Positions 26,852-35,685 of a DNA stretch of 64,000 bases are shown piece by piece. How positions within the stretch are numbered: position 1 is the first letter of the stretch; every line of letters begins with the position of its first letter. A model generated the notes under the pieces. It did not search any database, was not told where the DNA came from, and saw only the letters and a list, made by a program, of their open reading frames with translations. Both the position numbers and the translations under genes were made by a program. Source of the DNA: Emcibacter sp. (lineage in GTDB: Bacteria; Pseudomonadota; Alphaproteobacteria; Sphingomonadales; Emcibacteraceae); assembly GCA_021647465.1 (NCBI GenBank), contig JAKIUQ010000001.1, positions 62,001 to 126,000 on the forward strand, given 5' to 3'.

Positions 26852-27442
26852 TTAATTGTTGTTTGGTTTAAGTTGCAACCCAATTTCATTTAAAAATTTA
26901 GCGCCGCGTGTTTCGCCGGTTCGATCGGCAAGTTTTGGCGCAGCATAGGCCACAGCATCCAATAAAGGATCAAGCCATTGGTCATCAGACTTTGCAAAAT
27001 TGCCAAGCACATGGCCCGTCACGCGATCTTTATTTCCTGGATGACCAATGCCCATTCGAATGCGGTGATAGTCTTTGCCCATATGCTGATCTATGCTGCG
27101 AAGACCGTTATGGCCTGCATTACCGCCGCCGGTTTTAAATTTAATCCTGGCTTCGGGAATATCCAGTTCGTCATAGAAGACAAAAATATCCTCCGAGGCG
27201 ATTTTGTAAAACCGTGCCGCCTCACTTACCGATTGCCCGGAAAGATTCATAAAAGTCTGCGGCTTCAGAGCCAGTATTTTCTCTGACCCAAACCGTCCTT
27301 CAGAGACTAAACCCTGAAATTGCGATTTAGGCGCAGAAAAATTATGGCGGTGAACAATCTTGTCCACCGCCATAAATCCGATATTATGCCGATTGTTTTT
27401 GTATTTAGTGCCGGGGTTTCCCAGTCCCACAAATAACAACAT
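26852..27442 (-). CDS. pth: Peptidyl-tRNA hydrolase
   Basis: A 196-residue enzyme (counted from ATG 27442) that frees peptides from t[23 protein letters not shown] contains the catalytic His, and [27 protein letters not shown] and MGIGHPG are conserved. Two ATGs exist: at 27448 AAGGA touches the codon, while at 27442 AAGGA is six bases away, which decides the start. It follows rplY (34-base gap) and precedes ychF (12-base gap). Confidence 0.95.
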   Translation of the reverse strand: MLLFVGLGNPGTKYKNNRHNIGFMAVDKIVHRHNFSAPKSQFQGLVSEGRFGSEKILALKPQTFMNLSGQSVSEAARFYKIASEDIFVFYDELDIPEARIKFKTGGGNAGHNGLRSIDQHMGKDYHRIRMGIGHPGNKDRVTGHVLGNFAKSDDQWLDPLLDAVAYAAPKLADRTGETRGAKFLNEIGLQLKPNNN

Positions 27443-27475
27443 GGCCATTCCTTGAAGTGAAAAAGAGAGTGAAGA

Positions 27476-28129
27476 TTATTCTTCGGTACCTTCTTCTGTT
27501 ATTTCTTCTTCACCTTCGCCTTCACCTTCGCCGCCCTCATCATCTTCAGTTTCAGAACTCTTCAGTCCACTTGGGGCAGAGATCATGGCAATGGTGAAAT
27601 CACGATCATCAATGACCGGTGTCACGCCCTTGGGCAATGTGACGGTGCTGATATGGACGCTGTCGTTCATTTCAAGTGCTGAAATATCGATCGTGATGGC
27701 TTCCGGGATGGCATTGGCCGGGCATGAGAATTCGACCTCATGACGGACAACATTCAAAATGCCGCCAATTTTAATGCCGGGACATTCTTCTTCGCCGACG
27801 AAGTTAATCGGAATCATAATATTCAAACTTGATCCTTTGGCAAGACGCAGGAAATCCACATGCATTGGCCAATCGGTCACAGGGTGGAACTGAACATCAC
27901 GGGGCAAAACGGTTTCTACGTTTTTGCCGACATGAAGTTCGTAGGAAGTGTTCATGAAACCACCTTTGTTAAGTTCCTTGACCAGAGCAATCCGGGATAA
28001 GGTAACGATGGTTGGTTCTTTTTTGTCGCCGTAAATTACGGCCGGTATTTTGTCTTCTCTACGTAACGCACGAGAGGACCCCTTACCCGCTTTTCCGCGC
28101 AATTCAGCTTTTATAACTGGACTTGCCAT
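27476..28129 (-). CDS. rplY: 50S ribosomal protein L25/general stress protein Ctc
   Basis: A 217-residue two-domain (CTC-type) L25, which binds 5S rRNA. MASPVIKAELRGKAGKGSSRALRR is the standard N-terminus; AGGAG in TAGGAGAATTAAA directly upstream fixes the ATG at 28129, although the frame stays open to 28201. The C-terminal TL5 domain follows and ends in an acidic tail of Glu/Gly repeats (about 25 residues) common in alphaproteobacterial members. Between prs and pth, a conserved order. Confidence 0.95.
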   Translation of the reverse strand: MASPVIKAELRGKAGKGSSRALRREDKIPAVIYGDKKEPTIVTLSRIALVKELNKGGFMNTSYELHVGKNVETVLPRDVQFHPVTDWPMHVDFLRLAKGSSLNIMIPINFVGEEECPGIKIGGILNVVRHEVEFSCPANAIPEAITIDISALEMNDSVHISTVTLPKGVTPVIDDRDFTIAMISAPSGLKSSETEDDEGGEGEGEGEEEITEEGTEE

Positions 28130-28282
28130 TTTAATTCTCCTAATTGATAAATAAAGCCATTGGCCTCCAGGGGTGCCAATGTCAAAGGCCTGCACACTCA
28201 TTCATAAGAGCACAGACCTTATAGTTCGCAGCTTTTAACGTGAAACGCATTAAAACTCAATGATTATTTGTATTTTAACCCG

Positions 28283-29221
28283 TTAATTAAAGAGAACCGA
28301 AACGGACTCTTCCGTATTGATGCGCCGGATGGCTTCTGCAAACAATGGCGCGATGCTGACTTGACGAATTTTTGCGCAATTTGCCACGGCTTCTGAAGCA
28401 CAAATACTGTCCGTAATTACCACAGTCTCTAATACTGAAGAAGATATCCGCTCCACGGCGGGGCCGGATAATACGCCGTGGGCAACATAGGCGCTTACGC
28501 CGGTTGCGCCGGTTGCTTTTAGGGCCGCTGCGGCATTACACAGCGTGCCGGCGGAATCCACAATATCATCGACCAGAATACAATGATAACCATCCACCTC
28601 ACCGATGACATTCATTACTTCTGAAATGCCGGCCTTTTCGCGGCGTTTATCGATAATGCCAAGGGGGGCATCAAGGCGTTTTGCATGGGCGCGGGCCCGA
28701 ACCACACCGCCAACATCCGGTGAAACAACCATTATTTTTTCACCCTTGTCGATGAGGTTTTTCTGAATATCATTAATTAAAACAGGGGCGGCGAAAAGAT
28801 TGTCCGTTGGGATGTCAAAAAATCCCTGTATCTGTCCGGCATGCAAATCCATGGTCAGAACGCGGTCTGCGCCCGCTGTTGTTATAAGATTTGCCAGAAG
28901 TTTTGCCGAAATTGGTGTCCGGGGTCCGGGTTTTCTGTCTTGCCGCGCATAACCAAAATAGGGGATTACCGCCGTAATGCGATTTGCCGAGGCGCGGCGC
29001 AGAGCATCAATGCTCACCAGAAGTTCCATAATATTGTCATTGGCAGGATAAGATGTTGGCTGAATGACAAAAACATCTTCCCCGCGGACATTTTCCTGAA
29101 TTTCTATCCAGACTTCTTCGTCTAAGAATCTTTTGATGTCCGCTTTTGTAAGGTCCATACCAAGGCAACTTGCGATAGCCTTTGCGAGGGGCCGATTGCT
29201 ATTACCGGACAAAAGTTTCAT
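28283..29221 (-). CDS. prs: Ribose-phosphate diphosphokinase (PRPP synthetase)
   Basis: A 312-residue class I enzyme making PRPP from ribose 5-phosphate and ATP for nucleotide, His and Trp synthesis. Visible are the flexible-loop and catalytic His region [20 protein letters not shown] (about 95-115), [11 protein letters not shown] and the PRPP loop [10 protein letters not shown] (about 214-223). AAGGA lies about nine bases upstream of the ATG. First gene of a likely prs-rplY-pth-ychF block. Confidence 0.97.
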   Translation of the reverse strand: MKLLSGNSNRPLAKAIASCLGMDLTKADIKRFLDEEVWIEIQENVRGEDVFVIQPTSYPANDNIMELLVSIDALRRASANRITAVIPYFGYARQDRKPGPRTPISAKLLANLITTAGADRVLTMDLHAGQIQGFFDIPTDNLFAAPVLINDIQKNLIDKGEKIMVVSPDVGGVVRARAHAKRLDAPLGIIDKRREKAGISEVMNVIGEVDGYHCILVDDIVDSAGTLCNAAAALKATGATGVSAYVAHGVLSGPAVERISSSVLETVVITDSICASEAVANCAKIRQVSIAPLFAEAIRRINTEESVSVLFN

Positions 29222-29586
29222 AGGTTATTTCCTTATTTAATATATAAATCAATCGCAACACATTGAATCCAGGGCCATTAATATTGATGGAGAATATCCA
29301 AAATTGTGGGCTATCCCGGAATGAACACCGCAAAATAACAACTGCATGCTTTAATGTAAACTGCAAAAAATACGAGATCCCTGACGTAGCGTGAAAAACA
29401 GCAGTTGCCCTATTTTTCTAAAAGATTCAAATAGATATAAATTGTATCACAAAAGAGTGATGAAAGAGTGATTAGTATTCTGTAACAGATTGATCTACTG
29501 CTTAATACTCCAAGGTGAAAATCTGGGTTATTTAGGGGGACATAAAAATCCCAAAAAATAATTATAAAAAATATTGGTTAGGAATT
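29222..29586. other. AT-rich intergenic region between prs and the spondin-domain gene
   Basis: No gene is visible in 365 bases. It holds a 7-bp inverted repeat CAACTGC (29339-29345) / GCAGTTG (29401-29407), an 11-bp tandem duplication (29452-29473, AAAGAGTGAT units), and one GANTC (29434). An AGGA lies just before the downstream ATG. No convincing promoter hexamers. Confidence 0.35.
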
Positions 29587-30429
29587 ATGAAAATGAAAAA
29601 TAAAGTAAAAATATCCATATATGCTGCGGTTGCAGGCTTTTTTTATTTATCTGCGCCAGCGCAGGCCACCCCTGTCAAGGTTGAAATAACAAACCAGTTT
29701 GCGGCTGGTGGGTTGGCTCTGACACCATTTTGGGTAGGGTTCCAAGATGGGTCATTTGACACGTTTGATGTTGGGAGTGCCGCGTCTTCCCAAGTGCAAG
29801 CCGTCGCTGAAGGGGGGAATACTGCGCCCATCACTGGTTTATTCAGTGCAGGGGCGAGCAATGGTGTGCAAGGCACCATCACGGCACCCGCAGGATTTGC
29901 CGGCGCACCCGTATTTGAGCCAGGAGAAACAGCATCCGCAATTTTTAACATTAATGCGACTGACAGCGGTTACTTAAGTTTTCTGTCCATGCTCATCCCG
30001 ACGAATGATGCTTTCATAGGTAATGACGACCCTATGGCTTATTCCCTGTTTGATAACCTTGGCAACTTTACCGCTCTGGATATTATCATCTATGGCACTC
30101 AGGTATATGATTCAGGTACAGAAGAAAATCTCGGAGATGGATCACCCTTCCTGCCCGGTTCCGGAGCAGGCACAGCAGAAAATGGTCTTATTGCCCTGCA
30201 TCCCGGATTGGACCTGGAAGGTGGATTTAGTATTTTCGGCGCACTTACGCCCGCGGGTTATACCGTTCTGGAAGCGGCTGCAGATTTCACAGCATCGCAA
30301 CTGTTCGAAGTTGCCAGAATTAGGGTAACTCAAGTCTCTGAACCGGCAATGGTTGGTATCATGGGATTGGGAATATTGGGCATGATCTCTATGGCTCGCC
30401 GCAGAAAAGCACTGATGCTGAAAACATAA
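29587..30429 (+). CDS. Secreted spondin-domain protein with PEP-CTERM-like sorting tail
   Basis: A 280-residue exported protein. The signal peptide (residues 1-27, ending APAQA-TP) is followed by a spondin_N-like domain: VKVEITNQFAAGGLALTPFW, VGFQDGSFDTFDVG, and SFLSMLIPTNDAFIG are its conserved stretches. The C-terminus has SEPA, a hydrophobic helix with GLGILG, then RRR, the layout of PEP-CTERM signals processed by exosortase. Members of this class are thought to be delivered to the envelope or biofilm matrix. The first ATG (29587) is three bases from AGGA; a second ATG (29593) is better spaced. Flanked by long intergenic regions and a terminator, so it is monocistronic. No exosortase is in the window. 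Confidence 0.72.
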   Translation: MKMKNKVKISIYAAVAGFFYLSAPAQATPVKVEITNQFAAGGLALTPFWVGFQDGSFDTFDVGSAASSQVQAVAEGGNTAPITGLFSAGASNGVQGTITAPAGFAGAPVFEPGETASAIFNINATDSGYLSFLSMLIPTNDAFIGNDDPMAYSLFDNLGNFTALDIIIYGTQVYDSGTEENLGDGSPFLPGSGAGTAENGLIALHPGLDLEGGFSIFGALTPAGYTVLEAAADFTASQLFEVARIRVTQVSEPAMVGIMGLGILGMISMARRRKALMLKT

Positions 30430-30466
30430 TATTTTAAGTGGTGAAGTAAGATGAGTGCCACTGGTG

Positions 30467-30520
30467 CATGCCCTGTAAAATTTAAATAACAAAATTTAAA
30501 AGCAGGGCATGTATTTATTT
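30467..30520 (+). terminator. Terminator after the spondin-domain gene
   Basis: A 9-bp perfect stem CATGCCCTG (30467-30475) / CAGGGCATG (30503-30511) with an AT-rich 27-base loop, itself able to pair (AAATTT pieces), then TATTTATTT. It may also terminate pgeF from the other side. Confidence 0.7.
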
Positions 30521-30533
30521 CATAAAATTGCCG

Positions 30534-31304
30534 TTATCGCCTCATTATGACGGATAGTTGCCGGCCGTAATCTTGTTCATTATGATGCGTTGTTCTGCGG
30601 TAGCTGAAGAAGTTATCCTCATTGGCGTAGGTATCAAAAGACAAAATATCAATGCCCATAATGCCGACTTCCTTTAACCGCTTTGTGGCAAAGCCCCTCA
30701 AATCGAACAGATGGTGGCCTTCCTTCGGACTATTGATAAAAAATCTTTTATATTCGGCTTCTTGGTCAATGAAATTTTCCAGAAATTCCGGGCCAACCTC
30801 ATAATTTTCCTGCGCAATACAGGGGCCGATTGCGGCGCGAATATTTTCGAGGGTGGCCCCATTATCACACATTATCTTGACCGTATTTTCAAGAACTCCC
30901 GTTAAGGCGCCTTTCCACCCGGCATGAGCCGCGCCAATGATATTATTTGCGGGATCAGCCAGCAAAACGGGCGCGCAGTCAGCGGTTAAAATACCAAGGG
31001 CAACATTTTTTTTCTTAGTCACAAGGGCGTCACCCTTGGGCAGGATATAACCGCCGCTGACGTTATCCAGATAATGGACGATATTGCTATGTATTTGATA
31101 TAGGCCGCAAAGCCTGACATTTTCACCGCCGAGGCTGGTACATATATTCTGACGATTGCGTTTGACATTCTCTGGCTTGTCATCCGAACCCGGCCCGCAA
31201 TTTAACGATTTATACAGGCCTGTGGAGCAGCCCCCCCGGCGGGTGAAAAAACCGTGACTGATATTATTCATGTCATTCAACAGGGGGCTTTTTAGGGGCG
31301 CCAT
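30534..31304 (-). CDS. pgeF: Peptidoglycan editing factor/multicopper-like purine nucleoside phosphorylase family (YfiH)
   Basis: A 256-residue protein of the DUF152/YfiH family, variously described as laccase-like, a purine nucleoside phosphorylase, or peptidoglycan editing factor. Metal-ligand stretches are HGFFTRRGGCSTGLYKSLN, TADCAPVLLAD and GAAHAGWKG, and FSYRRTTHHNEQDYGRQ at the end. Start ATG 31304 has GAGG at six bases, superior to an in-frame TTG at 31316, and lies two bases after the upstream stop. It is the third gene of lgt-NDUFAF7-like-pgeF. Confidence 0.9.
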   Translation of the reverse strand: MAPLKSPLLNDMNNISHGFFTRRGGCSTGLYKSLNCGPGSDDKPENVKRNRQNICTSLGGENVRLCGLYQIHSNIVHYLDNVSGGYILPKGDALVTKKKNVALGILTADCAPVLLADPANNIIGAAHAGWKGALTGVLENTVKIMCDNGATLENIRAAIGPCIAQENYEVGPEFLENFIDQEAEYKRFFINSPKEGHHLFDLRGFATKRLKEVGIMGIDILSFDTYANEDNFFSYRRTTHHNEQDYGRQLSVIMRR

Positions 31305-31305
31305 T

Positions 31306-32400
31306 TCAAACCTCAAATCCTATAACACCTTGAAGGCCGTGATCCGTCAATGCCATAACTTTAAAGAGTTTCCCCATTTCCTTTTCATCTATTAATCGGT
31401 TCAGGGCGCTGTGAATATCTTTTTTCTGTGCCTCTGTAGCATTGAGGCTCAACTTGTCGCTTCTGGCCTTAATCCCCATTGACTGAAGAAAGCTGCCTTG
31501 GGGGATCGCTCCATATGTTTTGATGCCAATTCTTTGGGCAATCTGTTTTAATCGCTGAAAATTTACGTGGGTGGTCAGGTCCGCATCACCGGGATTGGTT
31601 AATATGTCGCTATATTGATGTCCTTTGACGGCTTGCAGGCTATCTCCGGTGCCGTGGGCATCATGACCATAATCAATGATCAGGGCGGCCCCATCATTGA
31701 TTTTTATATGGCCAGAGATCTCCTCCAGAATATTTTCGCCAATGGCGCAAATCTCCACGATACTTCCGTTTTCAGCCCGGTGGTGGACGGGCGGTATCAT
31801 CTGTTCTGATGTGGGTATGGGGGCAAGTTGAAAGCAGAGATTTTCATGAGTATCAAGGCAAACGAGCCTCTCATGCCAGCCTGTTTCGGTTTTTTGGAAC
31901 TGGCGAACAGGCAGGGCATCGAAAAACTCATTGGCGATAACAAATATGGGGTCTGTGCCGGTAATGTCCAAAACTTCATTTATCCGATTATGCCAAAGGG
32001 GTTTTATATAAGCTTGCAGGTTTTTTTCCTGTATCCTGCGTAAGGCAGGGGATGTTTCAACAAGATGCAGCTTGACCGCATCCAGCAGACCGGGGACGAT
32101 CTTCATCGATCGTAAGGCGTCCTGCATCAAAGTTCCGCGTCCGGGACCAAGTTCAACAAGGTGTATTGTCTCGGGCCGGCCCATATTCAGCCAGTTATTG
32201 GCCTGCCACAGGCCGATTATCTCGCCAAACATCTGGCTGATTTCCGGCGCGGTCGTGAAGTCGCCGTCCTGCCCAAAAGGGTCTTGTTTCATATAGTAAC
32301 CGTGCTGCTCATTACCTAAGGCCTCGGCCATGAAAGTGGCGATTGAAATTGGCCCCTGAATTTTTATCAGTTTAATCAAATATTCCTGCAGCGCGTTCAT
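31306..32400 (-). CDS. SAM-dependent methyltransferase, NDUFAF7/MidA family
   Basis: A 364-residue DUF185-type methyltransferase. Mitochondrial NDUFAF7 methylates an arginine of the complex I subunit NDUFS2. GYYMKQDPFGQDGDFTTAPE near the start and VELGPGRGTLMQDALR (about 84-99) are the defining stretches; the later IIDYGHDAHGTGDSLQ is also conserved. The ATG overlaps the lgt stop (ATGA), so translation is coupled. No complex I genes are in the window. Confidence 0.9.
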   Translation of the reverse strand: MNALQEYLIKLIKIQGPISIATFMAEALGNEQHGYYMKQDPFGQDGDFTTAPEISQMFGEIIGLWQANNWLNMGRPETIHLVELGPGRGTLMQDALRSMKIVPGLLDAVKLHLVETSPALRRIQEKNLQAYIKPLWHNRINEVLDITGTDPIFVIANEFFDALPVRQFQKTETGWHERLVCLDTHENLCFQLAPIPTSEQMIPPVHHRAENGSIVEICAIGENILEEISGHIKINDGAALIIDYGHDAHGTGDSLQAVKGHQYSDILTNPGDADLTTHVNFQRLKQIAQRIGIKTYGAIPQGSFLQSMGIKARSDKLSLNATEAQKKDIHSALNRLIDEKEMGKLFKVMALTDHGLQGVIGFEV

Positions 32401-33215
32401 AGGCTCTTTTTATGTTTGCGAAAGATAAGATAAAGCCCGATCAAAACCATCGGAATGGACAGCAGCTGGCCCATGGTCAGAAAACCTGTGCCATATAGAA
32501 AACCAATATGATTATCCGGCTCGCGGAAATATTCAACAAAGCCGCGTGCGGCGGCATAACCAATGATAAAAATTCCGGTTAACATGCCGGGCTTTTTCCG
32601 AATGTTGGTGAAATAAAACAGAAACCAGAGCAACAAGAATAAAAGCAATCCTTCCAGAACAGCTTCATACAGCTGGCTCGGGTGACGGGGAAGGGGGCCG
32701 CCGCGCGGAAATACCATGCCGATTGGCGCATCGGTGATCCGGCCAAATAATTCCCCGTTTATAAAGTTGCTTAACCGCCCCAGAAATAATCCGATGGGGG
32801 AGACACAAGCCATCAGGTCGGTAAAGCGAAAAAAAGGAATTTTATGTTTTCTGCAAAAGAAATAGCTGGCGATAGCCACACCGATGAAACCACCATGGAA
32901 AGACATTCCCCCGTCCCAGAGGGCAAGAATATCTCCCGGATGCCTCAGGTAAAAGTCAAAATTATAAAATAACACATAGCCGAGCCGCCCGCCGAGGATA
33001 ATCCCCATCATCGCCCAGAAAAAGAAGTCCCCAACCTGCGCGGCGTTGACGGGCGCGCCTTTTTTTTTAATCAATTGCAACATATGAAACCAGGCAATGC
33101 CCCAGCCCAGAAGATAAGCCATGGAATACCAGCGAATCGTCAGAGGGCCAATTTTAACAATATCAGGAGAAATATTCGGAAAGGTAAGGCTGGTGGATAA
33201 TAAAATTTCTAACAT
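32397..33215 (-). CDS. lgt: Prolipoprotein diacylglyceryl transferase
   Basis: A 272-residue inner-membrane enzyme adding diacylglyceryl to the lipobox Cys of prolipoproteins. About seven membrane helices. The conserved GGRLGYVLFYN, GGMSFHGGFIGV and the Lgt signature GRLSNFINGELFGR are intact. First gene of a three-gene operon, divergent from ubiK across about 200 bases. Confidence 0.95.
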   Translation of the reverse strand: MLEILLSTSLTFPNISPDIVKIGPLTIRWYSMAYLLGWGIAWFHMLQLIKKKGAPVNAAQVGDFFFWAMMGIILGGRLGYVLFYNFDFYLRHPGDILALWDGGMSFHGGFIGVAIASYFFCRKHKIPFFRFTDLMACVSPIGLFLGRLSNFINGELFGRITDAPIGMVFPRGGPLPRHPSQLYEAVLEGLLLFLLLWFLFYFTNIRKKPGMLTGIFIIGYAAARGFVEYFREPDNHIGFLYGTGFLTMGQLLSIPMVLIGLYLIFRKHKKSL

Positions 33216-33414
33216 ATATTCATTGCCGATTATCGCTGTTTTACACTTGTTTAACGGCCATCATGCAGGGCTTTTATCGCAAGTCAAGGTTCAATGAAAT
33301 GAATCCGTTTGGTTTTCATAGTCAGTTCAGTCATATTATACTTTAAATCTTTGAAAGAACTGGCTAAGTTTCCTAAAAACTTATGTGATATAATTTTATT
33401 TAAAAGGGCGATAC

Positions 33415-33693
33415 GTGCAGACCGATAATAAATTTTTTGATGATCTGGCAAAATTAGGCCAAAGCGCCGCCGGAACCCTTCACGGGGTAAAGGGCGAATT
33501 TGAGGCCATGTTTCGCGCGCGGCTGGACTATATCCTGAAAGATATGGATCTGGTTACGCGGGAAGAATTCGAGGTGGTGCGTGATATGGCCAAAGAAGCC
33601 CGCGCAGAGAATGAGCTATTGGTCCGGAGAATCACAGAAATCGAAAAACAGTTAACGGCAAAAGCAAAAACCCGTAAAGACACAAAAAAATGA
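33415..33693 (+). CDS. ubiK: Ubiquinone biosynthesis accessory factor UbiK
   Basis: A 92-residue BMFP (YqiC) family protein that supports the ubiquinone biosynthetic complex. The family core KGEFEAMFRARLDYILKDMD and the following VTREEFEVVRDMAKEARAEN form two helices, ending in a Lys-rich tail. The start is GTG at 33415 with AAGGGCG about six bases upstream. Its stop overlaps the YbjN start by four bases (ATGA). Confidence 0.9.
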   Translation: MQTDNKFFDDLAKLGQSAAGTLHGVKGEFEAMFRARLDYILKDMDLVTREEFEVVRDMAKEARAENELLVRRITEIEKQLTAKAKTRKDTKK

Positions 33694-34196
33694 CAGCAGT
33701 TGATAATGATATCTTTGATGGTTTGGTGGAAAATCCGCTCGATATACTGGAAATGATCGCCGGTCAGAATGAATGGCCGTATGAGCGTTCGGCAGATGAC
33801 GAAATTACGGTTGCGGTAAGCGGTGAATGGTGCGATTTTCATATTCGGTATTTTTGGGTTGAAGGTGAAAATCTGCTTCAGGCGGCGGCGATGATGGATA
33901 TGCGCGTGCCAGACAGTAAAAAAGCCAAAACATTGGAAACCATCAATTTGGTGAATGAAAAACTGGCCATCGGACATTTCGCGATCTGGACCGAAGATAA
34001 TAGCTTGATGTTCCGTCATAGCAATATGGTTGGCATAAGCCAGAGCGTTACGGCGGATATCTGCGAAAAAGTCACGGAGACAATTTTACGGGAAAGCAAT
34101 AAATATTATCCTGTTTTTCAGTTTGTTTTATGGGCCGGCCAAAGCCCGGAAGAGGCCATAAGATCTGCCATGCTGGAAACAATCGGCGAAGCTTGA
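33690..34196 (+). CDS. YbjN domain protein
   Basis: A 168-residue protein of the YbjN/type III chaperone-like fold. DILEMIAGQNEWPYERSADDEITV is the family opening, and FHIRYFWVEGENLLQAAAMM and GHFAIWTEDNSLMFRHSN follow. The family is linked to motility and stress in E. coli, mechanism unknown. The ubiK-ybjN-proC order is common in alphaproteobacteria. Confidence 0.85.
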   Translation: MTAVDNDIFDGLVENPLDILEMIAGQNEWPYERSADDEITVAVSGEWCDFHIRYFWVEGENLLQAAAMMDMRVPDSKKAKTLETINLVNEKLAIGHFAIWTEDNSLMFRHSNMVGISQSVTADICEKVTETILRESNKYYPVFQFVLWAGQSPEEAIRSAMLETIGEA

Positions 34197-34232
34197 TTCT
34201 TTCCCTCTGAATTACCCATACAGGAAACTCAT

Positions 34233-35075
34233 ATGTCCAAACTATCCCTTATTCGGCCTGAAAAGCCCTTGTTACTGATCGGCTGCGGCAAAATGGGCGG
34301 TGCCATGCTGCAGGGCTGGTTGGCAGGCGGCTTATCCGGTGATGCCGTTATCGTCGTTGATCCGGACAAGGCAGGCGTATTAACCATGCTGCCTGACTTA
34401 AATACCAATAATATTGTTGCGGATATAGCGGAATTACCCAGCACACTGGCCCCCTCATTCATTGTTCTGGCCGTTAAGCCTCAATTCATGGATCAGGCGA
34501 TGGACAGCCTGAAATCCCTGAATTATGGGGCAGCTGTTTTTCTATCCATCGCGGCGGGCAAGACTATTGGATATTTTGAACGTCATTTGGGGCAGGCTGC
34601 GGCTATCGTTCGCGCTATGCCCAATACGCCCGCATCCATCGGCAAGGGTATTACGGTGGGCTATCCCAATAAGAATGTGAACCCGTCTCAGAAAGACATT
34701 TGCCATGATCTCTTGTCGGCTGTTGGCGGCGTTGAATGGGTCGAAGAAGAAAAATTAATCGACGCGGTAACCGCCGTTTCCGGCAGCGGCCCGGCCTATG
34801 TATTTAGTATGGTTGAGGCATTGGCCGGGGCGGGGGAACAGGTGGGCCTGCCCGCAGATCTTGCCAGAAAGCTGGCACGGGCGACCATATGCGGTGCCGG
34901 AGCTTTGCTTGAACAGTCAGATGAGAGCGCCGCGCAGCTTCGCATGAATGTGACCAGCCCGGGCGGGACGACCGAGGCCGCCTTGAATGTCCTGATGGGG
35001 GAAAAAGGCCTTGGCAAACTCATGAGTGAAACCGTCCGCGCCGCTCATCAAAAATCAAAAAATCTGGCAGATTAG
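34233..35075 (+). CDS. proC: Pyrroline-5-carboxylate reductase
   Basis: A 280-residue NAD(P)H-dependent enzyme of the last step of proline synthesis. The Rossmann motif GCGKMGGAML (about 18-27), the central VRAMPNTPASIGKG, and the C-terminal signature AVSGSGPAYVFSMVEALAGAG with MNVTSPGGTTEAAL are intact. AGGAAACTC precedes the ATG. Last gene of the ubiK-ybjN-proC unit. Confidence 0.95.
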   Translation: MSKLSLIRPEKPLLLIGCGKMGGAMLQGWLAGGLSGDAVIVVDPDKAGVLTMLPDLNTNNIVADIAELPSTLAPSFIVLAVKPQFMDQAMDSLKSLNYGAAVFLSIAAGKTIGYFERHLGQAAAIVRAMPNTPASIGKGITVGYPNKNVNPSQKDICHDLLSAVGGVEWVEEEKLIDAVTAVSGSGPAYVFSMVEALAGAGEQVGLPADLARKLARATICGAGALLEQSDESAAQLRMNVTSPGGTTEAALNVLMGEKGLGKLMSETVRAAHQKSKNLAD

Positions 35076-35109
35076 ACTCTGATGTGCAGAATGTTAGGAT
35101 AACTTGGCT

Positions 35110-35610
35110 TTATTCGCCAATATCTATGTTGATCCGATTTAAAATCTCTTCGCGGTTGTCTTCGGTCAGCAGGGCTGATAATACTTTCCAGAAGCCTTCT
35201 ACTGAACTGTCGCCGGCCTTTTCAAAGGCCTTGAGCATATGGTCTTTTTGATGTTCGGTGATGCTATCCAAAAGTTTTTGGCCTTGATCTGTTAAGTAGA
35301 GCAACCGTTGCCGCCTGTCCTGAGCGCCGATATCCTGTCTGATATAGCCCTTTTCAACCAGAGTGCTTAAGACCCGGGACAGGCTTTGTTTGGTTATATT
35401 AAGCAGTTTGAGTAATTCAGCGACTTTCAATCCGGCGTTGCGGCCAACAAAATGCAAAACCCGGTGGTGCGCGCGGCCAAAGCCATAGGTATGCAATACA
35501 TCATCCGGCCAGCTGATAAAGTCCCGGTAGCCAAAATATAACAGTTCCATTCCTTTAAGGAATTTTTGATGATTATCATGTGATTTTATGTCAAAAAATA
35601 CGTCAGTCAT
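35110..35610 (-). CDS. MarR family transcriptional regulator
   Basis: A 166-residue winged-helix repressor. The HTH region is GLKVAELLKLLNITKQSLSR with the wing LVEKGYIRQDIGAQDRRQRLLYLT. A TTG 36 bases upstream extends the frame, but ATG 35610 (MTDVFFDIK) is preferred. It is divergent from ilvE; two palindromes lie in the 75-base gap. The pairing MarR/ilvE is conserved in alphaproteobacteria, implying it controls ilvE or itself. Effector unknown. Confidence 0.88.
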   Translation of the reverse strand: MTDVFFDIKSHDNHQKFLKGMELLYFGYRDFISWPDDVLHTYGFGRAHHRVLHFVGRNAGLKVAELLKLLNITKQSLSRVLSTLVEKGYIRQDIGAQDRRQRLLYLTDQGQKLLDSITEHQKDHMLKAFEKAGDSSVEGFWKVLSALLTEDNREEILNRINIDIGE

Positions 35611-35627
35611 GTTGACATATTTAAATT

Positions 35628-35668
35628 GTAATGTTACGCATATCAAGTCTTAAGTGTAATATAATTAC
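35628..35668. promoter_or_regulatory. Two related palindromes in the marR-ilvE intergenic region
   Basis: GTAATGTTAC (35628-35637) and GTAATATAATTAC (35656-35668) share GTAA...TTAC half-sites; their centres are about 30 bases apart, near three helical turns. They are good candidates for MarR binding, but the -10 of either gene may overlap them. Confidence 0.45.
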
Positions 35669-35685
35669 TTAGAGGTTCTAAAGAA

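Noticed and set aside
27476..27560. Repetitive GAA/GGT-rich stretch as a possible microsatellite element
   Set aside because: It encodes the acidic Glu/Gly tail normal for alphaproteobacterial L25.
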